Shown: positions 26,721 to 33,731 of the stretch, in pieces
Layout: each line of letters opens with the position of its first letter
Numbering within the stretch: position 1 is the first letter of the stretch
NCBI GenBank assembly: GCA_003552585.1
Contig: PUNK01000020.1
Span: 1-58,192 of the forward strand
Length of the DNA: 58,192 bases
Direction of reading: 5' to 3'
Source of the DNA: Thermoplasmata archaeon
GTDB taxonomy: Archaea; Thermoplasmatota; Thermoplasmata; Halarchaeoplasmatales; Halarchaeoplasmataceae
Program-made: the position numbers and the translations under genes
Notes under the pieces: generated by a model
What the model saw: the letters and a program-made list of their open reading frames with translations, nothing else
What the model was told of the DNA's origin: nothing
The model's database searches: none

Positions 26721-27043
26721 GGTAGAGAACCCCACGGTTCTACGGTGGGTGTGAATACCGATAGTAAGTTATATATCCTCCCCATCGTATGTATATCTGT
26801 TAGTCGAGATGACTTCTCGGCGACTTGGTTCAAATTAGCGGTAGGTGTCCGCTTTAACAAAAGTAAGCATGAACCATCTGCCGACGTAAAACGAGATAAC
26901 TCAGAATCCTCACGGATATGAGTAACGGTAGCGTGGCACTGCCTTCGCCCGTCGGTCGTAAACCTTAGATGACCAAAGGGATAGGATGTTTTCATCCTGT
27001 CGGTAGGGAAGCCCCACGGCTCTGCGGTGTGGGAGGATGTCAC
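26721..27043 (+). mobile_element. Non-autonomous IS200/IS605-like element with omega-RNA-like right half
   Basis: A 323-nt unit bounded by two related hairpins: left ACCCCACGG-TTCTA-CGGTGGGT (26729-26750) and right GCCCCACGG...GTGTGGG followed by GGATGTCAC (27011-27043). Bases 26785-27043 repeat positions 1-259 at 98.5% identity. Inner stems: GTCGAGA/TCTCGGCGAC, GCGG/CCGC, GGTAG/CTGCC and GATAGGATG/CATCCTGTC. One difference between the copies turns a G-C pair into G-U, and another lies in a loop, consistent with a structured RNA. No transposase or TnpB frame. It truncates the RHS gene and fills most of the 404-base gap before the aminopeptidase gene. Confidence 0.65.
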
Positions 27044-27102
27044 CAGTGCGATAATTATAAATCACCACTCTTCATTCTCACGAAAATAAAGGTGGCGCTA
27101 AC

Positions 27103-28173
27103 ATGGACAAAAGGATCAAAGAACACGCTCGAATAATCGTGGATTGGAGTACTGAAATGGGAGAGGATGATAATGTACTAGTCCTCGCTCATCCAGAGGC
27201 ACATGAGCTCGTTGTAGCTCTTTACGAGGAGATAGGAAAGAAAAAAGCAAACCCTCTGACAGTTTATTCTTCTGATGAAATCAGTCGCAAATACATGTTG
27301 GAACATGGAGAGGGTTTTGAAACACCACAACACATGTTGAAAATGTTCGAGGAATCAGATGTGATAATATCGATAAAATCTACGGACAACTTGTCTACAT
27401 TGAGTGACGTTCCAGGTAATATCCTCTCTGATATGTCCCGTGCAAAGAAACCCATCTTACATATGCTTCACAAAAAAAGAACCTGCCTTACACTGTTTCC
27501 AACACGCTCTCATGCTCAGATGGCGGAGATGTCTTTAGAAGCTTATCAGGATTTTGTATGGGGCGCGATATTGAGGGATTGGCAGGAGGTACATGATCAG
27601 CAGGAAATACTGAGAAAGGAATTAGAACGAACGGACGAGGTCCGTATAGTCGGCCCTGAGACCGATCTAAGGATGAGCATAAAGGGTATGAACCCGATAA
27701 ATTCTGATGGAAAAAATAACTTGCCAAGCGGTGAGGTTTATGTTGCTCCTATCCCGGATTCAGTAGAAGGTGAAATATTGTTTGACCTTCCATTGATGCA
27801 TAGGGGTAGAGAAATAACCGGTGTTAAACTAAGATTTGATAACGGAGAAGTTGTGGAACATTCTGCAGAAAAGAATCAAGATCTTTTAACAAGTATATTG
27901 GAGACAGATGAAGGGGCAAAAAGACTTGGAGAGCTAGGGATAGGAACCAATCGGGATATTGACAGATTCACAAAGAACATGCTATTCGATGAGAAGATGG
28001 GAGATACTGTACATCTTGCTCTAGGTTACGCCATCAAACGATCTATAGGTGATGATTTAGAAGGGAATGAAAGTGCGGTTCATGTCGATATGATCAAAGA
28101 TATGCAGGATGGGAAGATCGAATTGGATGGAGAAATCTTGATGAAGAACGGAAAGTTTAGATGGGAAAAGTAA
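27103..28173 (+). CDS. M29-family metal-dependent aminopeptidase
   Basis: A 356-residue M29 (thermophilic aminopeptidase T/AmpS) protein. The second half holds metal ligands in LPSGEVYVAPIPDSVEG (Glu), a C-terminal region with AKRLGELGIGTN, FDEKMGDTVHLALGYA (Glu, His) and SAVHVDMIKDM (His, Asp). The N-terminal half is the variable Rossmann-like domain. Cleaves N-terminal residues from peptides in the cytoplasm, a plausible partner downstream of the proteasome. Cotranscribed with alaX (12-nt gap). Confidence 0.86.
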   Translation: MDKRIKEHARIIVDWSTEMGEDDNVLVLAHPEAHELVVALYEEIGKKKANPLTVYSSDEISRKYMLEHGEGFETPQHMLKMFEESDVIISIKSTDNLSTLSDVPGNILSDMSRAKKPILHMLHKKRTCLTLFPTRSHAQMAEMSLEAYQDFVWGAILRDWQEVHDQQEILRKELERTDEVRIVGPETDLRMSIKGMNPINSDGKNNLPSGEVYVAPIPDSVEGEILFDLPLMHRGREITGVKLRFDNGEVVEHSAEKNQDLLTSILETDEGAKRLGELGIGTNRDIDRFTKNMLFDEKMGDTVHLALGYAIKRSIGDDLEGNESAVHVDMIKDMQDGKIELDGEILMKNGKFRWEK

Positions 28174-28185
28174 GGTTTTGTTCAT

Positions 28186-29388
28186 ATGGCACTTTATTTG
28201 CCCTGTTGGGACGATCCTTTTCTAACTGAATTCACCGCTGAAGTTGTCGATAAAGAAAGGGATAAGATAGTTCTGTCGACCACCTATTTTCACCCCGAAG
28301 GAGGAGGACAATTTGCAGACAAAGGAACAATGGACGATTTAGAAGTACAAGATGTTCGGGTTGAAGAGGATCGTGTGGTACACATAGTACCTGGAAACGA
28401 TATCTCGATCGGCGATAAAGTGAGATGTAAAATCGATAAGGAGAGAAGGTTAGAACTTACACGGGCTCACACCGGTTCTCACATATTGTTTGGCTCAGCA
28501 AGAAGGGTTTTTGGAGATGTGGGGTATTCTGGTTTTGGGATAGGAAAAGAAAGCTGTAGAATCGACTTTACATATGATGGAAGAGCAGATAGATCAACCT
28601 TGTTAGAGTTGGAGTACGAAGCTAATAGATGTATACTCGAAGATAGACACGTAAATTCTTTCATGATCTCTATCGATGAGATTGATGATCTCGAAGAACT
28701 CGTGTATGCAAAAGATTTACCTGATGAAGATGAGGTAAGAGTTGTAGAGATCGAAGGTTGGGACGTGAGTACTTGCAGTGGAACACATTTTCCCAGCACC
28801 ATATTCGTAGGTAGGATCCATGTTATAGGAAAGAAAAAACTTCAGGAAGGTGTAACGAGAGTAGAATTCAACGTGGGTTTGAGAGCTTTAGAAGAAGATC
28901 ATGTGAAAAAATCAACCTTGGTAAAAACCGCTGAGATGTTGGAAACCGATGATCAAGGTGTTTATTCCAAAGTTACAGCCATGCAAAACAAGTTCAGTTC
29001 AATTCAAGAAAAGTTAGATACTCTAGAAAAAAAGGCCGCTTCTTCTATCATTTCTGGCTTATCAACTATAGAAATCGGTAAAATTAGGATAAACAGAGGG
29101 ACTGTATCTTTATCTGATATTAATGCCCTATCACTTGAAATTAAGAAAAATACAGATCCTGACGACATATATATGGTGATGAACCAAGATGGTGCTATAA
29201 CCTTTATCGCAAGTATAGGTGAAAATATTGATGATATCGATGCGTCTGAATTGGTGAATATTTTAACTGAAAAGCATGGTGGGGGAGGTGGAGGAACGAA
29301 GCACTTTGCACAAGGTGGTGGATTGAAAGGTGAACCCGAAAATATGTTAAACTACATCCTTGGCATTGTTAGGGAGACTTTGAGCTGA
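28186..29388 (+). CDS. alaX: Alanyl-tRNA editing protein AlaX, long form with DHHA1 domain
   Basis: A free-standing editing factor that hydrolyses mischarged Ser- or Gly-tRNA(Ala). The zinc site is complete: HTGSH at residues 95-99 and CSGTH at 197-201. The beta-barrel domain (FHPEGGGQFADKG) is at the N-terminus. The C-terminal third is a DHHA1-like domain with GGGGGGTKHFAQGGG. At 400 residues it is the AlaX-L class. Directly follows the M29 aminopeptidase. Confidence 0.92.
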   Translation: MALYLPCWDDPFLTEFTAEVVDKERDKIVLSTTYFHPEGGGQFADKGTMDDLEVQDVRVEEDRVVHIVPGNDISIGDKVRCKIDKERRLELTRAHTGSHILFGSARRVFGDVGYSGFGIGKESCRIDFTYDGRADRSTLLELEYEANRCILEDRHVNSFMISIDEIDDLEELVYAKDLPDEDEVRVVEIEGWDVSTCSGTHFPSTIFVGRIHVIGKKKLQEGVTRVEFNVGLRALEEDHVKKSTLVKTAEMLETDDQGVYSKVTAMQNKFSSIQEKLDTLEKKAASSIISGLSTIEIGKIRINRGTVSLSDINALSLEIKKNTDPDDIYMVMNQDGAITFIASIGENIDDIDASELVNILTEKHGGGGGGTKHFAQGGGLKGEPENMLNYILGIVRETLS

Positions 29389-29399
29389 ACAACGGACAA

Positions 29400-29675
29400 T
29401 TATTCTTTTACCTTTATCGTTATCTCTATCGAAGAAACGTTTATGGTTTTGTCTCCATCTTTGATCTGTTCGGTATCCGTTATTATGTCTATTATTTCAG
29501 CGTTAGAGAGGAATCTCCTAGTCGTTATCTCCGCAACATCTACAGCTTTGCTTATCGATCTTCCTCTGGCCTTTATGAATATATCTTCTGCCCCTTCGTT
29601 AAATAATGTAACGGAGGCCAATACGTAAGCCATCGTTTCTTTTTTGCCGATATATACCGTGTTATCATCTGACAT
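29400..29675 (-). CDS. albA: Alba nucleic-acid-binding protein
   Basis: A 91-residue chromatin and RNA-binding protein. VYIGKKETMAYVLASVTLF matches the Alba N-terminus, including the paired lysines whose acetylation regulates DNA binding in other archaea. It continues with IFIKARGRSISKAVDVAEI and ends in a beta-hairpin. The ATG at 29675 follows GGTG with 6-nt spacing; the ATG at 29687 is an alternative that adds four residues. Monocistronic, convergent with alaX. Confidence 0.93.
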   Translation of the reverse strand: MSDDNTVYIGKKETMAYVLASVTLFNEGAEDIFIKARGRSISKAVDVAEITTRRFLSNAEIIDIITDTEQIKDGDKTINVSSIEITIKVKE

Positions 29676-29750
29676 TTTGTACACCATGGTTTTTTAAGTC
29701 TATTCAAATAGATACGTCTACTATTAAATGTTTTAGGGGAAAAATGCATT

Positions 29751-31049
29751 TTACTTGATCCTTTCCTTACCCCCTCTTAAGTATCTTGTAAGTCTTATTT
29801 GAGAGGGGCAAATATAGGAACACAAGCCACAATCGATACAAACTTCAGCATGGAGTTTTTCGAGCATCCTCCTATTTTTCTTCTTCTCTGCTTCCATTAT
29901 CAAAGAGGGATATATATTGACAGGGCATATCCTGTCGCAGTAACCACATCTTATACACGGTTTTGGATCCTCATAAGGATCTTTTTCAGAGTGAGTGAAG
30001 GTAGTGATCCCCGATGTTGCTTTCATCGTTGGAGTGGACCAATCAGGGATAGTTGGTCCCATCATGATCGAACCGAGTGCTACCCTGTCAAAATCTTTTG
30101 TGGATAGTCCCATATATTCTAGAACATATTCTATCGGGGTCCCCATCCTTACCCATAGATTTTTACCACCAATTTCTTTAGAATAAAAAGTGAGACCCCT
30201 AGATATAAGAGATTCGCCCTTTAACACAGCTCTTGAAACAGCGTAAGCTGTAGCTACGTTGTGAACCACTGCACCGACATCGGGGGGAAATTTTCCAGCT
30301 GGTACTTCCCGTCCCATCAATTCATCGACCAGTAAAATATCACTACCCACCGAATAACACGGACGCACCCTTTTTACAGCAATACCATTTTCCTTCAACA
30401 ATCTCTCAAGCTCGGTCAATTCTCCCTCTTCAGTTCTGGTAGCAAAAGTTATCTTTTTCACATCGAGTATTTTGGCCATGATTTTAATCCCTTTTATCAT
30501 CTCCTCGGGCATTTCGAGCATCAATCTTACATCACAAGCAATGTTTGGATCACTCTCCTTCGCATTGATTATAAGGTTGGAAACCTTGTGACCCATACCC
30601 AATTTTATATGTGTGGGAAATGCAGCTCCACCTAATCCCACTATACCTGCATCTCTTACCCTTTTAAGCAGCTCTTTTCGACTCGTTCTGGAAGGATCCA
30701 ATGGTTGATATACATCGTTTTTACCTTTCTCCTCTCTTTCTATTATGACTGCTCTCTCTTTTTTTCCAGATATCGGATGCTCAAGATTTTCTATGCCAAG
30801 TACTTTACCCGTTACTGGACTGTGGACTGGTACGGACATAGCTTCTTTAGAATCACCTAACAGTTCCCCACAATTCACATGGTCCCCATTTTTCACTACG
30901 GGTTCATTTTCTACTCCGATATGTTGGCGTAAAAAGACTATAGATCTTTCGGAAGGTGGGACAAATGTAAATCGATCTTCGATCGCCTCACTCTTCATGC
31001 TGACATCCACTATAAACCCGCCTTTCTCTTCGAAATTTTTAACACCCAT
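29751..31049 (-). CDS. rnfC: Electron transport complex subunit RnfC
   Basis: Peripheral Fe-S/flavin subunit of an ion-translocating ferredoxin:acceptor oxidoreductase. Order: N-terminal barrel-sandwich domain (VPVHSPVTGKVLGIE), the nucleotide/flavin-binding region (GIVGLGGAAFPTHIKLG), an SLBB-like part, and two 4Fe-4S motifs at the C-terminus (CIRCGYCDRICPVN and CIDCGLCSYICPSQ). Length (432) is normal. A strong GGAGGTGA site precedes the ATG, 2 nt after rnfD. Unusually, rnfA, B, E and G are absent from the locus. Confidence 0.9.
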   Translation of the reverse strand: MGVKNFEEKGGFIVDVSMKSEAIEDRFTFVPPSERSIVFLRQHIGVENEPVVKNGDHVNCGELLGDSKEAMSVPVHSPVTGKVLGIENLEHPISGKKERAVIIEREEKGKNDVYQPLDPSRTSRKELLKRVRDAGIVGLGGAAFPTHIKLGMGHKVSNLIINAKESDPNIACDVRLMLEMPEEMIKGIKIMAKILDVKKITFATRTEEGELTELERLLKENGIAVKRVRPCYSVGSDILLVDELMGREVPAGKFPPDVGAVVHNVATAYAVSRAVLKGESLISRGLTFYSKEIGGKNLWVRMGTPIEYVLEYMGLSTKDFDRVALGSIMMGPTIPDWSTPTMKATSGITTFTHSEKDPYEDPKPCIRCGYCDRICPVNIYPSLIMEAEKKKNRRMLEKLHAEVCIDCGLCSYICPSQIRLTRYLRGGKERIK

Positions 31050-31051
31050 GT

Positions 31052-32086
31052 TTATTCACCTCCATGTCCGTATGGTGTTCTGTATCCGATTTTATCTAGG
31101 TAGGGAGTTGCAAGGTTAAGTAAAACGAGGGCTATTATCGAACCTCCTAAAACATTCATCAATTGAAGTCCAAAAGTCACTATGGCTAAAGAAACTCCAA
31201 ATATATACTGTGATCGTTCTGGCATGGGAGTCGATTGAGGTTCCGTCGCCATATAAAAAGCCATGAAAATAACACTGCCGGTGAACACATGGAATGAGAT
31301 ACGAAGAAGTATGTTCCCTCCAGTAAAGATCCCCATGGCTGTGGCGAGTATTGTCATGGTTATCAAGGTTGAAACTATTATCCGCCATTTTAACTTCAAC
31401 CATATGGTTGTCATACCTCCGATTATCAGAACAGCCAGTCCCGAAGCCCCACCTATCCATCCATGAGTCTGCCAAAAAAACAGACTTTGGGCTGCGGTGA
31501 GTTTTGTGCCCAGTACTGGAAGAGTTTCCCCACTGAATATCCACATAGAATCTTGAAATCCTTTTTCTGTCAATAGATCAAGGCGCAAATGATGGGGATG
31601 GAATATCATCCCTGTATTCAGAGGATCTTCAAATATAATGATCGCTGATAATAACACCAGTAATAGTGTTTTTGAGGCTGCAGCTGGATTCAAATATTTT
31701 CTATCGAGGTATCTTCCCTGACCGTACTTAAACACGAGAATAGTGAGAGCAGCTACAGCTGCAGTTATCTCAAAAGGGCCTCCTATAGGCATAGCAAGAC
31801 CGACGATCAATCCTGCTACGGCAGGGGATGCAGGAGTTTCGTAGGTAGGTTTCAAGTTCATCGACTTCTGTATCCCATAGATTATGTAATGGATGATTAA
31901 AACAGTAATCAAAGCTACAAGGATATGGATCAGGGCATCTGTTCCCATGATATATATTGAAATGACGGCTATTACGGTCATTGCTAAAAATAATCTAAGC
32001 ATTAACTGGTCTTTTTCCATACCGAAATAAACGTGCGGAGGTTTAGCTTCGTCATTAGGACCAGATGATTTAATTTCGTCGGGCAT
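31052..32086 (-). CDS. rnfD: Electron transport complex subunit RnfD
   Basis: A polytopic membrane subunit of the NqrB/RnfD family with about nine to ten helices. Landmarks: KPTYETPASPAVAGLIVGLAMP (in parts: KPTYETPASP, AVAGLIVGLAMP), YLNPAAASKTLLL, and SGETLPVLG, which aligns by eye with the SGAT motif where RnfD carries a phosphoester-bound FMN on threonine; here it is SGET. HGWIGGASGLAVLIIGG matches the next conserved helix. The ATG at 32086 has GGTG 5 nt before it; an ATG at 32104 is possible. Pairs with rnfC. Confidence 0.88.
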   Translation of the reverse strand: MPDEIKSSGPNDEAKPPHVYFGMEKDQLMLRLFLAMTVIAVISIYIMGTDALIHILVALITVLIIHYIIYGIQKSMNLKPTYETPASPAVAGLIVGLAMPIGGPFEITAAVAALTILVFKYGQGRYLDRKYLNPAAASKTLLLVLLSAIIIFEDPLNTGMIFHPHHLRLDLLTEKGFQDSMWIFSGETLPVLGTKLTAAQSLFFWQTHGWIGGASGLAVLIIGGMTTIWLKLKWRIIVSTLITMTILATAMGIFTGGNILLRISFHVFTGSVIFMAFYMATEPQSTPMPERSQYIFGVSLAIVTFGLQLMNVLGGSIIALVLLNLATPYLDKIGYRTPYGHGGE

Positions 32087-32097
32087 GTTTTCACCAG

Positions 32098-32122
32098 TTA
32101 TCATTATGATAACATTATGTTA
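32098..32122. promoter_or_regulatory. Tandem palindromes at the rnfDC promoter
   Basis: TTATCATTATGATAA (32098-32112) and TAACATTATGTTA (32110-32122) are two overlapping odd-centred palindromes. They lie just upstream of the chosen rnfD ATG, near the transcription start predicted by the A+T-rich box at about 32132-32145. Likely a repressor operator; the regulator is unknown. Confidence 0.4.
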
Positions 32123-32184
32123 ATTGAAAAGCTAATACATATATTTTTCTATTAAATTTTTATGGTGTGTCACGGAGTGCGTTA

Positions 32185-32242
32185 TCTCATCCCCTCCGGT
32201 CACTTTTTCTCCCTCTGTTCGTAAAAGTGCCCGATCCGGGAT
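32185..32242. repeat. Distal copy of the tRNA-Arg 3' end and flank
   Basis: These 58 bases repeat 32307-32364 with one mismatch, at a period of 122 nt. The repeat includes the last 15-17 nt of tRNA-Arg and about 42 nt beyond its 3' end. The 64 nt between the copies hold two clear hairpins: GGAATCGGAGATTCC and ACAAAATC-AAAAGA-GATTTTGT. Duplication of a tRNA 3' end is what integration of a tRNA-targeting element leaves behind, but no integrase is present. Confidence 0.65.
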
Positions 32243-32348
32243 CTGTATGGAATCGGAGATTCCACACGCTCACAAAATCAAAAGAGATTTTGTTCGTCTA
32301 ACGAGTTCTCATCCCATCCGGTCACTTTTTCTCCCTCTGTTCGTAAAA

Positions 32349-32424
32349 GTGCCCGATCCGGGATTCGAACCCGGGTAAGAGGCTCCGCAGGCCTCCATGA
32401 TATCCAGACTACACCAATCGGGCA
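32349..32424 (-). tRNA. tRNA-Arg (GCG)
   Basis: Acceptor stem TGCCCGA/TCGGGCA pairs fully. The anticodon stem GAGGC/GCCTC encloses CTGCGGA, anticodon GCG. The T arm is CGGG-TTCGAAT-CCCG. No intron and no encoded CCA, as usual in archaea. The sequence around it is the target of the 122-nt duplication. An A+T-rich TATA-like element (AATAAAATATACC) is immediately upstream on the minus strand. Confidence 0.88.
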
Positions 32425-32546
32425 GGTATATTTTATTCTCTCAAAAGAGACCTTCTAATTTAATCTATCGACCATGGGAAAAGATAACAAGATCAACGAA
32501 CACAAACTATTACTATCCCAAATTCAATGAGGTTTCGGTAGTCAAG

Positions 32547-33731
32547 ATGGAAGTAGGTCTAGTCGGAAAACCAAATGTAGGTAAAAGCACTTTCTTCTCT
32601 GCGGTAACACAAGCTGATGTTGAGATGGCTTCTTATCCCTTCACTACGATCGAAGCGAATAAAGGTGTTGGTTACCTTAGGCATAAATGCCCTCACGAAG
32701 AATTGGGTGTGGATTGTGAACCAAATAATACTCCTTGCCTAAGAGGGACGAGGATGGTCCCTATCCAGATCATCGATGTTGCAGGATTGGTCAAGGATGC
32801 TCATTCAGGGCGTGGACTTGGGAATAAGTTCCTCGACGATCTTAGACAAGCATCCGTATTGATACATATAGTCGATGCTAGTGGATCTACCGATGCGGAA
32901 GGAGAGCCCTGTAATATCGGTGAACACGACCCTTTGGAGGACATTGAATTTCTTGAAGTTGAGATCGACCATTGGATCAAAGGTATAATAGAAAAGAATT
33001 GGCAAAAAGTGTCTAGAAAATTGGAAGTTGCTGGGGGCAAGAAAGATCTAGCAATATATGAGCAAGTCTCAGGACTCGGGATCTCAGAAACACAGGTGTC
33101 TATCGCGATAAGAAAAAGTGATCTTCCAGAAAAAGTATCTGATTGGGAGATGGATGATCTATTTAAGTTAGCCAAGGATTTGAGAAAACAAAGCAAGCCC
33201 ATAATCATAGCTGCTAATAAAGCGGACCTGGCCCCGGATGAATACTTGAAGTCTCTAAAGAACCTCGATCACGATGTGATACCAACCTCTGCAGAGTATG
33301 AACTAGCTCTAAGGAAGGCAAGTGAAAAGGGGATAGTCGATTATATCCCAGGGGACAAAGGTTTCACCGTACTTCGAGATGACATAAATGAAGCACAGAA
33401 AGGGGCTTTAAAGAAGATCCAGGAATTTATGGATTACAATGGAGGACTGGGAGTACAGCAGACACTCGAGCAGGCCGTTTATGAGTCTTTAGATATGGTC
33501 GTGGTTTATCCTGTTGAAAATGAGCATAATTATACGGATAAGAATGGTAGAGTTCTTCCCGACGCCTTCCTCCTCCCTAGAGGAAGTACCGCAGAAGATC
33601 TAGCTTACGCAGTGCACACCGATATAGGGGAGGGTTTCATCAGGGCTGTTGATGCTAGAACGGACAGGGTCATAGGTCGAGACCACGAATTAATGGACGG
33701 GGACATAATCAAGATAGTTTCTTCAAAGTGA
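32547..33731 (+). CDS. ychF: YchF/Obg-like P-loop ATPase/GTPase
   Basis: A 394-residue Obg-family NTPase that associates with ribosomes. P-loop GKPNVGKST at residues 6-14, switch motif YPFTTIEANKGVGYL, DVAGLVKDAHSGRGLGNKFL (Walker B and G-loop), NKAD motif AANKAD, and a C-terminal TGS domain (VVVYPVENE...LPRGSTAEDLAYAVH...DGDIIKIV). The upstream open frame runs through the antisense tRNA and is not coding; the ATG at 32547 gives the family N-terminus. Four-nt overlap with the polB start suggests coupling. Confidence 0.93.
   Translation: MEVGLVGKPNVGKSTFFSAVTQADVEMASYPFTTIEANKGVGYLRHKCPHEELGVDCEPNNTPCLRGTRMVPIQIIDVAGLVKDAHSGRGLGNKFLDDLRQASVLIHIVDASGSTDAEGEPCNIGEHDPLEDIEFLEVEIDHWIKGIIEKNWQKVSRKLEVAGGKKDLAIYEQVSGLGISETQVSIAIRKSDLPEKVSDWEMDDLFKLAKDLRKQSKPIIIAANKADLAPDEYLKSLKNLDHDVIPTSAEYELALRKASEKGIVDYIPGDKGFTVLRDDINEAQKGALKKIQEFMDYNGGLGVQQTLEQAVYESLDMVVVYPVENEHNYTDKNGRVLPDAFLLPRGSTAEDLAYAVHTDIGEGFIRAVDARTDRVIGRDHELMDGDIIKIVSSK

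Noticed and set aside
26721-27043. Group II intron domain V or retron RNA
   Set aside because: There is no GAGC...GUUC-type domain V and no reverse transcriptase. The terminal hairpins fit IS200/IS605 better.
32397-32546. 50-codon N-terminal extension of the YchF-like protein
   Set aside because: The extension is translated antisense to tRNA-Arg and its flank; the P-loop N-terminus starts correctly at 32547.
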